This document shows positions 36,422 to 48,850 of a stretch of DNA of 64,000 nucleotides, piece after piece. The notes beneath the pieces were generated by a model. The model worked only from the letters and a program-made list of their open reading frames with translations, did not search any database and was not told where the DNA came from. Position numbers and translations under genes: made by a program. The stretch is from Megamerina dolium (taxonomy: Eukaryota; Arthropoda; Insecta; Diptera; Megamerinidae): NCBI GenBank assembly GCA_963854835.1, contig OY978528.1:52672508-52736507 (forward strand), in the 5' to 3' direction. The first letter of the stretch is position 1. Every line of letters begins with the position of its first letter.

Positions 36422-36547
36422 AATTGCATTTCCATTTTCATTTTCTCAACAAAAGCGGTGTATTTGACAGATGTAGACGTGCCTTTTGTTTCTATAGAAT
36501 ATTTATTAAGCAAGGTTTTCAGTTTGCTTATTACGGTTTTTTTTATG

Positions 36548-36583
36548 CTTCAGCAGGGGATTGAACCCCCGACCTACATATTT
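36548..36583 (-). repeat. tRNA-like SINE head, partial
   Basis: The complement of GCTTCAGCAGGGGATTGAAC with the following CCCGACCTACATAT matches the B-box side of the SINE head. It runs directly into the (AT)n tract at 36590. Confidence 0.55.
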
Positions 36584-36588
36584 ATATA

Positions 36589-36589
<1 letters not shown>

Positions 36590-36651
<62 letters not shown>
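36590..36651. repeat. (AT)n microsatellite
   Basis: About 60 bp. Its right end is the exact left border of gypsy unit B. Confidence 0.97.
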
Positions 36652-36655
<4 letters not shown>

Positions 36656-37038
36656 GGTGTGTATGTCGATATAGGCCTATTGTAGCTCTATATTTACTAT
36701 GTCTATATCTATATTCTAATATATTGAATTTGCTTTATTTACTCAGACCATTGTATTTGCTTTATATAATATCGTACTATACCGTTCGAATAAAATCGTG
36801 CTTTTCTCTCTGATGGGTTAAAAGCTCACCTATGGTGAGAGAATGAACAGGATTTTACAGTAAGTATATGACTGGGAGAATCGATATAAAACAACAGATC
36901 AAGGAAAGGACAAATTATGTATGGCAGTCGTTGACGAATAGTAAAGAGTATCATTTCATTCTCAGACTAGCCGTTAAAGGGTGGACAAATATCGCAAGAT
37001 GGAGAAAAGTGACGATCGAACGGGATCTAATCCGACAT
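36652..37038 (+). repeat. Direct repeat, left copy (LTR end, leader, Gag start)
   Basis: 387 bp matching 41647-42033. It includes GTAAGTATATGACTGGGAGA after the presumed LTR end and ATG 36981, the presumed Gag start. Confidence 0.95.
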
Positions 37039-37250
37039 CAGAAGTGGACGATTCAAGTGAAATTTGGCGTGCAATTTTGGAGTCGCAAAATCGTAACTTT
37101 ATAGAATTGATTAAAGCAGTGCAAGCTCCAAAACCAGTTTCACAAGAGGTGAAAGTGGTCTCATTACCAAAATTCAATCCTGATCATGTAGGCGCAAATG
37201 CTTCTTCCTGGTGTTCGACTGTTGATATGATCGTGTCTGAAAATCTCTAG
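36981..37250 (+). CDS. Gypsy B Gag, N-terminal frame
   Basis: An 89-codon frame starting [15 protein letters not shown] and containing EIWRAILESQNRNFIELI and SLPKFNPDHVGANASSW, a Gag N-terminal pattern seen in insect gypsy elements (helical segment, then PxF-type entry to the capsid domain). It stops at 37248-37250. The capsid text continues within a few bases in another frame (GISLIIALSKSL), so a one- or two-base change near 37240 breaks Gag. Confidence 0.7.
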   Translation: MDKYRKMEKSDDRTGSNPTSEVDDSSEIWRAILESQNRNFIELIKAVQAPKPVSQEVKVVSLPKFNPDHVGANASSWCSTVDMIVSENL

Positions 37251-37285
37251 AGGGTATTTCACTCATCATAGCTCTTAGCAAATCG

Positions 37286-40200
37286 TTGGAGGGAAGTGCT
37301 TCTCAGTGGCTATCACAAATTTGCTATGCCGGTATTACATGGCCACAGTTCGTAGAATTATTTATGCAGCGCTTTGAAGGTGTAGAGACGTCGGCAGCTA
37401 CACTCATCAACATGTTGAACGGTCGTCCAAAGGAAGGAGAGTGCCTTTCCGTATATGGAAGCCGTTTGGTCACATTCTTAACGTCTAGGTGGAAATCAAT
37501 GTGTGCTGAAGAAAGAGCCGTATCAGTGGTTCTTGCACATACGGCTCAATTTGACAACAGATTGCAGCGACTGATATTTACGACAAATATAAAAACGAGA
37601 AACGAATTGCAACAGGAACTAAAAGCATTCGCATTTGGCAGAAAAAGAGAACACCTCACCCTAGAAAATTCTACTTGGCCAGAGAACAAAAATATGAAAC
37701 TACAAATGTATGTAAAATGTCATTTCTGCGGAAAACAAGGTCATAAGATAACGGACTGCCGTTTGAAGAAAAACAGGGCTAAACCAGAGGGAAAAACTAA
37801 CCAGTTCTCAAGTAGCGTAGCAGCTGGAAGAGACCGTTCATCGGTAACTTGCTTTAAATGTGGAGACGTGGGCCATATTGCGTCAATGTGTGCAAAAAGC
37901 TACAGTTTGCCGTCTGGTAGTAACAGAGGTAATACATATGAGAAGCGAGTGGATGTATGCGCGGTAGTCGAGCCGAAAGGTGTGCTTTATCAGTCTGGTG
38001 AGTCGATTCCATTTTGTTTTGATTCGGGTGCCGAATGTTCACTTATAAGGGAAACTGTATCCGGAAAACTTATGGGAAAAAGAATTAATAATATTGTAGT
38101 TTTAAAAGGCATTGGCAGTTCCTCTATATGTAGTACTCTGCAAATTTTATCGAAGGTAGAAATAAGTAAACATTCTTTGGAAGTCTTGTTTCACGTAGTA
38201 TTAAATAATTATTTAACACATGACGTAATGATTGGCCGTGAAATTCTTTGCCAGGGGTTCGGTGTTGTAATTACATGCAAAAAGTTTGATATTTTTAAAG
38301 AGAAAACCATAAACGCCTGCTCCGTACCAGAAAAAAATGTTGACTTAATTTCTATAGACACTGATTTAATTGGGCGTGACAAGTCTCTCTTGATGGAAAT
38401 TTTGAAAGAATACTCTGATTGGTTTATAAAAGGAATTCCGCGAACTCGAGTTACCACTGGTCAGTTAGAGATACGTTTGGTCGATCCGAGCAAAACTGTG
38501 CAGAGGCGACCCTATAGACTTAGTTCGGAAGAAAAGGCTCTTGTTAGGGATAAAATAAGGGAGTTAATGGAATCACATATTATCCGCCCCAGTTGCTCGC
38601 CATTCGCCAGCCCTATGTTGCTCGTTAAAAAGAAAAACGGCACCAATCGTTTATGTGTGGATTATCGCGAATTAAACGCGAATACCATATCAGATAAATA
38701 CCCCTTACCTCTCATATCAGACCAGATTGCTAGACTGCGTGGAGCAAAATATTTTTCGTGCCTGGATATGGCTAGTGGATTTCATCAAATCCCAATACAT
38801 CCCAATTCCATAGAGCGCACGGCTTTTGTTACTTCGGAGGGCCAATATGAATTTTTAGCTATGCCCTTTGGTCTCAAGAACGCTCCATCTGTTTTTCAAC
38901 GTGCCGTAATGAAAGCATTGGACGAGTTTGCACATTCATATGTCATATTCTATATGGATGACATTATGATTGCTGCCAAAACAAAAGAAGAAGCGCTTGA
39001 TAGACTACATACCATTCTGAATATTCTCACAAAAGCCGGATTTTCCTTTAATATCACAAAATGCTCTTTTCTTAAAACGAGTATTGAGTATCTTGGATAC
39101 GAAATTAAAGCGGGAGAAATTCGACCTAATCCACGAAAAATACATGCGTTAACTTCTCAGCCGACACCCCAATCTGTCACGCAGCTGAGACAGTTTATTG
39201 GGCTAGCTTCTTACTTCCGGCAATTTGTACCTGGATTTTCACAATTAATGAAACCTCTTTATTTTCTTACCTCTGAAAAGAGTAAGTTCTTGTGGGAACC
39301 CGAACATGAGCAGATACGCCAGAAAATAATTTCAATATTGACAAACAAGCCGGTGTTGATCATTTTTGACCCACAATATCCAATAGAGCTGCACACGGAT
39401 GCTAGCTCTGACGGTTATGGCGCAATATTGTTACATAAGATAAATAATAGACCCCATGTGGTAGAATACTACAGCAAGAGAACTTCACCTGCAGAGTCCA
39501 GGTATCATTCATACGAATTGGAGACATTGGCTGTTTTTAATTCAATAAAACATTTTCGTCATTACTTGCAAGGCCGTAGATTTGTGGTATTCTCTGATTG
39601 CAATTCCCTAAAGGCCTCACGCTTGAAAATCGATCTGACACCAAGAGTACACCGCTGGTGGGCGTATTTGCAATCATTTGATTTTGACGTCGTGTATAGG
39701 GAGGGAACGCGTATGGCACATGCTGATTTCTTTTCTCGTAACCCACTTCCATTAGAATCCAAACTAGTGATTAAAGTCCCTGAAATGCGTGTAAATTTGG
39801 CGGATATTTCGGATAACTGGCTCCTTGCTGAACAGCGGCGGGACGAAGAGATACTCGCCATTACTTCAAAATTGCGTAACAATGAATTTGTAGAAGATGT
39901 AGCAAAAACATATGAATTGCGAGCGGGAACTCTTTATAGAAAAATACAAAGAAATGGAAAAACAAAGTGCTTGCCAGTTTTCCCAAAATCTTTCAGATGG
40001 TCAGTAATAAATCATGTTCACGAGGTCATTATGCACCTCGGCTGGGCGAAAACTCTCGATAAAGTGTACGACTACTATTGGTTCGAAAACATGTCCAAAT
40101 ACGTCCGTAAATTTGTAGATAATTGTATTACCTGCAAGTTATCTAAGCCACCTTCGGGTAAAGTTCAAGCTGAACTTCATCCGATTCCCAAGGTGAATAT

Positions 40201-41200
40201 ACCCTGGCATACTGTCCATATCGATATAACTGGAAAATTAAGTGGTAAGAACGATCTAAAGGAATACGTAATAGTTCAGATCGATGCTTTTACAAAATAT
40301 GTTTATCTGTATCACACTGTAAATATCAATGCTGAAAATTGTATTAAAGCCTTGAAGTCCTCAATATCGTTGTTTGGTGTTCCATCGCGTATAATAGCTG
40401 ATCAGGGTAGATGTTTCGATAATAAAACTTTTAGAGATTTCTGTTCCTCGCAAAAAGTAGATTTACACTTAATTGCCACTGGTGCAAGTCGTGCTAATGG
40501 GCAAGTTGAACGGGTGATGAGCACCCTAAAAGATCTAATGACTGCTGTTGAAACTAGTCAACGTTCGTGGCAAGACGCTCTTTGCGAAATACAACTGGCC
40601 TTGAATTCTACGACCAATCGAGTAACTAAGGCCAGTCCTTTGGAGCTATTAATAGGTAAAGAAGCACGGCCATTTGGTTTAATATCAATAAACGAAAAAA
40701 GTAATGTTGATATTAGTAACTTGAGAGCTCAAGCTGTAGAAAACATTGAAAAAAATGCACGTTACGATAAGTCTAGATTTGATAAAAACAAAGCTGAAAT
40801 CGTTAGACATAAGATCGGTGATTATGTTTTACTGAAAAACGAGGAAAGACACCAAACAAAATTAGATCCCAAGTTCCGAGGTCCGTTTTTGATAACGGAG
40901 GTCTTGCCGGGCGACAGGTACGTGTTGAAATCCCTGTCTAGTAAAAGAACTTACAAATATGCACATGAATATTTGCGAAAGTTACCTCAAGGACAAATCC
41001 CCCCAGAGTTGGGCCTGGTTTGTGAAGATAGCCCAAATATAGATAATGAAAGTGAATGCGTTGAAAGAGACGTTAATAAAAACGAAGGCGTTGAAGAGAC
41101 GTCAATGAAAATGAAGGCGTTGAAAGAGACGTCAATGAAAATGAAGGCGTTGAAAGAGACGTCGATAATGAAGTTATGCAAAGGTAAATGTCAAGGCTAG
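37286..41200 (+). CDS. Gypsy B Gag-Pol polyprotein
   Basis: A frame of 1,304 codons from a TTG at 37286; the same frame is open upstream to about 37245. In order: capsid; two CCHC knuckles (CHFCGKQGHKITDC near residue 144, CFKCGDVGHIASMC near 188); protease with DSGA near 245; reverse transcriptase with catalytic YMDDIM near 555; RNase H with TDASSDGYGA near 703; integrase with a zinc-binding HHCC module at about 911-950, catalytic Asp in HIDITG near 980, Asp in IIADQGRCF near 1037 and Glu in NGQVERV near 1073; then a GPF block near 1197. All catalytic residues I checked are present. The tail is altered by a short repeat. Confidence 0.9.
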   Translation: MEGSASQWLSQICYAGITWPQFVELFMQRFEGVETSAATLINMLNGRPKEGECLSVYGSRLVTFLTSRWKSMCAEERAVSVVLAHTAQFDNRLQRLIFTTNIKTRNELQQELKAFAFGRKREHLTLENSTWPENKNMKLQMYVKCHFCGKQGHKITDCRLKKNRAKPEGKTNQFSSSVAAGRDRSSVTCFKCGDVGHIASMCAKSYSLPSGSNRGNTYEKRVDVCAVVEPKGVLYQSGESIPFCFDSGAECSLIRETVSGKLMGKRINNIVVLKGIGSSSICSTLQILSKVEISKHSLEVLFHVVLNNYLTHDVMIGREILCQGFGVVITCKKFDIFKEKTINACSVPEKNVDLISIDTDLIGRDKSLLMEILKEYSDWFIKGIPRTRVTTGQLEIRLVDPSKTVQRRPYRLSSEEKALVRDKIRELMESHIIRPSCSPFASPMLLVKKKNGTNRLCVDYRELNANTISDKYPLPLISDQIARLRGAKYFSCLDMASGFHQIPIHPNSIERTAFVTSEGQYEFLAMPFGLKNAPSVFQRAVMKALDEFAHSYVIFYMDDIMIAAKTKEEALDRLHTILNILTKAGFSFNITKCSFLKTSIEYLGYEIKAGEIRPNPRKIHALTSQPTPQSVTQLRQFIGLASYFRQFVPGFSQLMKPLYFLTSEKSKFLWEPEHEQIRQKIISILTNKPVLIIFDPQYPIELHTDASSDGYGAILLHKINNRPHVVEYYSKRTSPAESRYHSYELETLAVFNSIKHFRHYLQGRRFVVFSDCNSLKASRLKIDLTPRVHRWWAYLQSFDFDVVYREGTRMAHADFFSRNPLPLESKLVIKVPEMRVNLADISDNWLLAEQRRDEEILAITSKLRNNEFVEDVAKTYELRAGTLYRKIQRNGKTKCLPVFPKSFRWSVINHVHEVIMHLGWAKTLDKVYDYYWFENMSKYVRKFVDNCITCKLSKPPSGKVQAELHPIPKVNIPWHTVHIDITGKLSGKNDLKEYVIVQIDAFTKYVYLYHTVNINAENCIKALKSSISLFGVPSRIIADQGRCFDNKTFRDFCSSQKVDLHLIATGASRANGQVERVMSTLKDLMTAVETSQRSWQDALCEIQLALNSTTNRVTKASPLELLIGKEARPFGLISINEKSNVDISNLRAQAVENIEKNARYDKSRFDKNKAEIVRHKIGDYVLLKNEERHQTKLDPKFRGPFLITEVLPGDRYVLKSLSSKRTYKYAHEYLRKLPQGQIPPELGLVCEDSPNIDNESECVERDVNKNEGVEETSMKMKALKETSMKMKALKETSIMKLCKGKCQG
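41058..41173 (+). repeat. 30-bp minisatellite in the Pol tail
   Basis: Four units start GCGTTGAA. Units 1 and 3 are 30 bp; unit 2 (41088-41116) is 29 bp, missing one A; unit 4 is partial. The missing base changes the reading frame for the last 35 or so codons. Confidence 0.85.
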
Positions 41201-41646
41201 AGGCCGCACCATAAGCACCATCCTGCAAGCACAAGTGCAAACATAATGTTTGGTCATGGCGTGTGGGGCAGTTGGTGCTATGGCGGGGGCCTGGGTCCGG
41301 GAGGACCGTGAATACATAGTGTCTGAATGGCAGCTATGGTGAATGTTATCGTTGCAAGTTGCAGCAAGAGCCTTTGGATAGCATGTCGACAGTCATAAGA
41401 TTAATAACGGTGGGTAAGATGTATAACCAGTGGGAATTTCGTCCAAGAGGAAATTAATTACTTTGAGAAAGAGCATATAGTAATGACCGTAACAAAAGCA
41501 AGATCTCCGTCTTAGAAATGCACCTTCGTAAACTTAACTTATAATTGTAATCACTAGCTCATAATATAATATTGAAATTTGTTTCTTTTCTCCACTGTGT
41601 TATTTTTGTAGATACACCCGAGGACGTGTGTTAGTCAGGAAGGCCG
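41201..41646 (+). other. Gypsy B 3' untranslated region and LTR start
   Basis: GC-richer text after the Pol stop (GGCGGGGGCCTGGGTCCGGG near 41283), then AT-rich text that probably contains the LTR start. No envelope frame is present. Confidence 0.5.
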
Positions 41647-42031
41647 TGTCGGTGTGTATGTCGATATAGGCCTATTGTAGCTCTATATTTACTATGTCTA
41701 TATCTATATTCTAATATATTGAATTTGCTTTATTTACTCAGACCATTGTATTTGCTTTATATAATATCGTACTATACCGTTCGAATAAAATCGTGCTTTT
41801 CTCTCTGATGGGTTAAAAGCTCACCTATGGTGAGAGAATGAACAGGATTTTACAGTAAGTATATGACTGGGAGAATCGATATAAAACAACAGATCAAGGA
41901 AAGGACAAATTATGTATGGCAGTCGTTGACGAATAGTAAAGAGTATCATTTCATTCTCAGACTAGCCGTTAAAGGGTGGACAAATATCGCAAGATGGAGA
42001 AAAGTGACGATCGAACGGGATCTAATCCGAC

Positions 42032-42033
<2 letters not shown>
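41647..42033 (+). repeat. Direct repeat, right copy
   Basis: Identical to 36652-37038 by eye. It runs past the LTR into the leader and the first 53 bases of Gag before being cut by (AT)n. Confidence 0.95.
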
Positions 42034-42345
<312 letters not shown>

Positions 42346-45300
42346 CTTTGATACTTAGGGTATATTCGATTTTGTACATACTTATAACTATGTCCAGCAA
42401 CAAGAAATCATTATCCTTTCAATTTTTATACTGAAAGTTTTTTCCCCTTCTGATATGCAGTTACTGCCACTTCGGACAGAGAGAAGAAATATGTACATGA
42501 ATATTGTATATGATTTTAGGCTATTCTGTTTTGGTCCAACAAGTCTGGTTTCACTATAAAATGCCTGCATCTATATTTATGATGTCTTTACACAATATTT
42601 ATGGGCATTTTAATTGAAACATTGGCACGCAGTTGCATGGATTTATTCAAACATTTTTTTTTCAATATCTACCATTGGCTGAGGCTCTTTTTGTGGTCAG
42701 TCCATTGATAGTATGCAATGCATGATCTGTGTATGCAAATATAGTCGTGCGTGCTTGAGTAATAAATTATGACAAGTTGAAATTAATATTTTCTAACGCT
42801 GTGCTGTTCATATTTATGATACGGTGTTTAACTATTATAAATTTTCATACATACATATTTGAAGACAATCAATAAGTTTTAAATTTATAAGTACTTGTAT
42901 TTTGAAATATTGATAGGAAGCGAGTGCTTTAGAAGCTTGGAAATTCTATTGCTATTTATGATCTTGTACGAAAAATTGCAAAAAGTTAAAAATTTGCAAC
43001 GCATTCCGAATAAGTTTTCTTAAACGTTTAATTTACAGCAATACTTATAAATAAAATTAGTTTATTTGTTTTGCTATATCACCTTTTTGAAGCACCAACT
43101 GCATGTGCATAGCAAATATATGCTACGAGTATGCCTACAATTTTAGTATTGCATACTTCCCAGTGCATGGTAAATTAATATCTGTTTATTTTGCTATCAT
43201 TATTATAAACTGATGCAATAATATTTTGCCTATGCTCTTTTGCAAGATCAAATGCACGGATCGTGAACATCACTTTGGAAGCTTACTAAATTTTCTAGAC
43301 ACGAGAATAAATAATATTGTTGCAAATGTGTCGTGTAAGAATAAGTCAGCAAAAATAAAATACATCCAAATGAGGAAAAACTCATATGTCAATCTTAATG
43401 ACAGCTGCAACATATGACAACTTTTTCTTAGTCTTGTTTAGCGCGGTAGCCGTGGTCTCCCCACCGAATGAGTATTAGTTAGCTGTGAGTGTGAGTGTGA
43501 TGAATGAGTGAGTGAGTGACAAGCAACAAAGGTGCAAATTAATTAATTCAATGGTGTTGCAAGAACAACAAACATAACATTTTTATTGCCATATTACAAC
43601 AGCAATATGTTTGAGGTGCTGTTATTGGTTGGCTGGTACAAAAAAAAAAAAAACACTGAAAGCAAAATGGATGTGTTAGCGTGCACGCCAAATCTCAAAG
43701 AACTCGTACAAATTATGACACAACATCATATGTAAGATACAAGTACTGTATTTATATAATTATTGCAACGTTATATGAGGGAAGATAGTGTTCCTTTTTG
43801 TTTCTTTTCACTTTGATATCATATACCTTTAATTCCCAAATGCGTTACAAAAGCTCAGCCACTACAATATTACAGCTTTACAATATTAAAATGAATATAC
43901 TTCGAAGGACAATGCTTCAGAAGATACTCGAGCAACTACACGCAATATACATATTTATTACTGATAGTCGGAAACATAGAAATGCAACTAGACTAGGCCA
44001 ACTACTAATTATGGGCAAGTGGAAATAGCACAGACGTATATTTAAGTATCTACCTACATATTTACAATATGAGTAGAAGCACATAAGAAAAGCAAGCAGG
44101 CAATTGCGGCAATTATGTTGCGTTTTTTGTACGTACTTACGTACAAATGATCGTAACGTACAAAGTTCACCTTGACAATGGACAAGAGTGAATGAATATG
44201 TTAGGTACTCTGTTCGTTTCAATTTTCTTTTCATTGTTTCTTTTACTTTATTATGAAATTCTTTCCCTTTTTGTCTAGTACTTAAATAAGTACGTACATA
44301 TGTATGTATAACGTAGTCTCGTGGCGCGCATGAAGATGATGATGAGCACTATGAGCATTGCATGCTAAATAAGGAGATGCCACATACAAATGTATATACA
44401 AACACATTATTTGAAGTGCAATTATTGTTGCTGCTGCTGTTGCTATTATTTAAGGCAAAACTTAACTGCCAGCACTTGTAATAAGTGGTGGTTTGGTTAA
44501 TACCATTGCCGCTGCTGTGCGCTGTGCTGTGGAAAATTTGTAAGTGAGACGTATTTGATCAAGCAATTGTTGTATGCATATACTTACACAGATATATGTA
44601 TATATGTAGTAGGGAATGCAAGTAAAAAAATAAAAATACAGACAAATTATAATTTTTCGAAAGTTATTAAAAGTGCAAATGGATAAGCCTTAATAATTAG
44701 GCAAATATATGTGAGTTGTGCGAAAGGGAATTTATGGGATTTCTTGGAATATTGAATTTCATAATTTATTTTTCTTATCTAAAAGTTAAGATTTAGCACA
44801 CAATTCATGATACACAAGATCACAAAGGACAAATGAACTCCGAAAAGAATTATTTTAGGAGATGTTACTATTCTGTATGGAGTAAATCAAGAAAACTATT
44901 TTAAAAGTTTTCTAGCATATTAATCTGATTGCTCCATTTGCAGTAATCAAGGGTCTCTTTTTCTGGAAGACCTCAGCATTTTCTACTGGTCATTTTATAG
45001 GGGCATTCCTTGGTAGTTATTGTTAGATTTCAGTTCCCCTTAAGTCGCAGAAATAGGAGATAAGTAGGTTCGGAGGAAATATTGACGATAAAAAATTTAT
45101 CATCATTTTAGTGCCATGGACACGATTCCTGTTCAGTTGTCTGGTTATTTTTCGGTTTTCAGATAATTTTCAGATGATTTGCCGGTCATTTTGTATGGGA
45201 CATTAAGTGTTGGAGATAGGAGTTAAGAACATTCGGAAGAAATCTTGAATATGAAGAATTAATGGTGGTTAGTGATATATTTTACAGCTCTAAGTGCAAT

Positions 45301-46186
45301 TCCTGAAGGTAAATGTCAGTTTTGAATGCCGTAGCCACTAAGGAGTCACCTCTAAAGGGATGAACTCTGTGAAGAACCCTCATTAAAATGTTCTTCTTTA
45401 CATTTTCTCTCAACACACTTCTCCCTATCGCCACCAAGTAAGAAGGCTTGAATACAAATTGGCGCAAAAACCTTTGAAAATCGTACATAGCCGAGCAGGA
45501 ATCGCCTTTACACTGGTGGAATCTTTGACCGACGCCCATTTCCCCCTTTCATATTTCCTGTGGAGATATTTGCTTATACCTTCACAACTCAATGGGGCTC
45601 TCCCACAAAATTTATAAAATCCAGAAAGGTCTTTTGGTTCCTACAATTTGAACCACATCAGCCTACAGTAGTCTATCTAAGAGTCGTCTGCGCTGTGAAA
45701 ATATTCACTGTGAATATGCTGTCCCTTAAACATTGCCTTCTAAATTTTGTGGTTGTTTTTTTTTTAACTTCCTATTGTTGATGTCCCCCTCTGTATATTT
45801 TAGACACTTTTAAGTGTCGTCTGTGCTAAAATCTACATTTCTCATTAGATATCTTCCTAAACTCCCCCAGACTCAGATCTATTTGCTGAGAGGACTGGCC
45901 ACTTGAACCTGAAAAAAACCTTGTATATAGCAAGAGCATGTTATCGTAGTTTATTTTCATCATTTTCAGGAATAAATCGATTATACGAGTATTGTAACAA
46001 TTTAGCTGACCTTAAATGGAAAAGGAATCGTAGTCATCAAAAAACTTAGGAGCGAAATAACAAAACTACCTATTTTAATTAGTTTTAATAATCTTTATGG
46101 TGTTGTTTAATTTTCGGTCTTTTTGTACCCATGTGCGATTACATACACCCTTTTTATATGGATACGTTTAATATTGTGCAATAATT

Positions 46187-46226
<40 letters not shown>

Positions 46227-47514
46227 TGTTCATGCAGGTAGCTGTGTGACCAATGTCATTAATCTTTTGAGCTCATTATTCTTGTTTGAAGCTTACTTAT
46301 GTTGGACGGTTTTTGCACATACACAGATGCCCTGACGCACCACTCACACATGTGCATTGAATTTACAATATCCTGTCATTTGCCACAGTCGTCAGTAAGC
46401 GGCAGGGCCATTCAGTCACTCATTCATTCAGTTTGTTTGCTGTTGACGTCGAATTCATGCTGATGTTGATGTTGATGTTGATGATGATGATGTACCTCTA
46501 TTTATGTACTCGTATGTATGTTGTCGATGTTGATGGTAATGCTGTTGTTTTTACGTGTGAAGTTATACACATTCACAAATGTGTTTATACATACAAATGC
46601 ATATTCATACATAGACATAAATTTGTATTTGCTGTTGTAGTTGCTGTTGTAATTTTCAGCTAGTGGAAAGTAATTTTAGTTCGCGCCACAAGCGCTGTTT
46701 TTAATGACTTCATTAAATGTTCGATGCAATACACTTCAAAGTACTGTATGTATGTATGTATGTAGTTCTTTTTCCTTTTTTCTTCTTCTCTGATGCTGTC
46801 ATAGCTGCTGCTGCTGATGATGATGGTTGTGATGGTTGTGATCTGAAGGTTTTATTTTATCTTATGACAAGATCCATTTAAAAGTATACAATCATATGTA
46901 CTAATATATATGACGATCTAAGAGAGCATATGGATTGAGGGGTATAGAAAGAATTGTTGATCCCGCCATTAAGAGTGACATCTTGATGAAAATGACAAGT
47001 CGCCAATTTTGATGGAAACAATTGCGAGAATTGTTTAACGTTGTATTTTTATATGCGATAAAATGAAATAAAAAAAAGACAAGTCCATACTAAATGGTGA
47101 TTGGAGTGGTTTTGCTAATTAAAATAGAACGTGTGTAAAAGTTCTTATCGATGGGATAAGAAAGTACATACTGAGTTGGAGAAAAAGTACCAGTAAATGA
47201 GCAAAATCTGATCTCTCCATAATAAAGGGTATATTTACGAAATTTATAACCTCCAAACTGATATGGATATATGGATATAGTAATTCACATTAAAATCCAA
47301 TATAAGAAAATGCTTCAGCGAAGAATGTGATCTGATACGCCGCAAGCGGCGGTTGGCGATGTGGATCGTTAACATTTGCATATTTCCCCCTAGAAGACGA
47401 TTGAACAATTTCGGGGCTGCTCTAGGTAATATAGCAAATTTCTACATACGATTAATCACATAGCTTCATTTAGAAAAATGAAATCACATGAGCATATATT
47501 ATCAAAGGGCATTC
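42346..47514. other. Intergenic, AT-rich, microsatellites
   Basis: Holds (TG)n at about 46189-46229, GAT/TGATGT repeats at 46456-46491 and a palindromic TTTGTACGTACTTACGTACAAA at 44126-44147. Frames such as 45282-45539 (minus, 85 codons) have some protein-like composition but no motif I know. No gene identified. Confidence 0.5.
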
Positions 47515-47735
47515 TTCTTACTTTCTTACTTATTTATGTGGCGATTACAACCGAGAATCGATTTACACCGAATCTACCATGCTTCGCCAGTCAACTCTTA
47601 CCTTCGCTAGCTGGCGCCAGTTAAAGATTTCAAGCGCTGGCCAGCTCTCTAGTACTTGGTCTTTCAACCGGAGGTTGAGTCTGCCTCTTCTGCGTCACCC
47701 ACTAGCGGGTTCCGCATATAACATTAAGGAAATAA
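47515..47735 (-). mobile_element. RTE-like LINE 3' end
   Basis: Read on the minus strand it ends GCCACATAAATAAGTAAG. The 3' UTR text (CTGGCGCCAGTTAAAG, CCAGCGCTTGAAATC in complement) matches the copies at 10650 and 32755. Only about 220 bp remain. Confidence 0.7.
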
Positions 47736-47949
47736 TTTTTTTTTTAACTTCAATCCCCGGCTCAAAAGCATTATATGTATTAGGTAGTGATTAATTTAAG
47801 TTTGAAGAGCTTATTATACACTGCATCCACCTGATTTTACAAATTACTGTATCACAGTGTCATTATTTCGTGTTGCATTTAATCCTCTTGTTTTGAATCA
47901 TTCCTAATGATTCTACACCTGCTAAACTGCTATCTCTTCAACTCTTAAT

Positions 47950-48850
47950 GATTCTGAGAATGTTAGTCGTGTTAGACTAGACATCAATCAATCAAAAGAG
48001 AGGGTGCCGTTGGAGCAAGGACAAATTCCTTGTTCATCAAGTGGACCACACGAAACCAGACTGAAGTCTGTTAGAGAATATGAGCCCTACGACTGATACC
48101 TCTGAGGGCCAATCACAAGTGTTACGTGCACTACGACCATACGTGGTATTTTGCAAGCAAGTGGAGAAGACAAGTCTGCTCTCGCTAGTTCGTCCGCCTC
48201 TCTCAATTCCGTTGTGCCCCGGCACCCAACATAATGTGACCTTATTTCGCACGGTATTCCGTGACTAGTTTTGAGGAGAGAGATTCGATGGCAGCTTGAC
48301 TGTCTGAGTAAATAAGAATGCGCGCTCCTTTGAGCCCTTTGGCATGCAGGTGACATGCACAAAGTTCTATGGCGTGTTTTTCACGAGCCCATTGCAACGG
48401 ATATGAGGGTATTAGGTCCGTATATCCCGGCACCTGTATCTTCATCTGTCTTCGATCCATCTGTGAACCAAACGTAATTGTGTTTTGAGGGTATTAAGCT
48501 ATTATTCGTTTTCCATTCCACTCTGTGTGGGATGATTGTGGAGAAGCGCCTGCGAAAAAATAGTTCTTGAGGCATGGAATCAGAGTTAGACATATTTCTA
48601 TATTTGGTAAGTTTTTGGTAATTGTTTCGTGTCAAATTGTACTCAATGGTGAACAGTGAAAGAGGTTCATGCGGATGGTACTGATTTCTGCTGATTTTTG
48701 AATGTGAATGTTTAGCGGTAGGAGTCCTAACAGAGCCTCTAGTGCATTCGTGGGACAAGACTTCACAGCCGCAGTTAGAGTCAGTAATCGCTTGGAAAAG
48801 TCAGAAGCGGCTCGCATTTTCATTGCGGACAAGTACTATCCTCCAACACT
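47950..48850 (-). pseudogene. LINE fragment with RNase H domain
   Basis: Minus-strand frames in order: the post-RT region with SCPTNALEALLGLLPLNI (about 48755), then RNase H with its catalytic Asp in VWFTDGSKTDEDTGAGIYG (about 48480), the Glu region CAREKHAIEL-like, IYSDSQAAIESL (about 48300), and CWVPGHNGIE in another frame, followed by ADELARADL. RNase H after RT occurs in I, LOA and some R1/jockey-related LINEs. It has multiple frame breaks, and the RT and 5' part are missing. It could belong with the ORF1 relic at 7200-8800 only in the sense of clade, not as one element. Confidence 0.75.
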
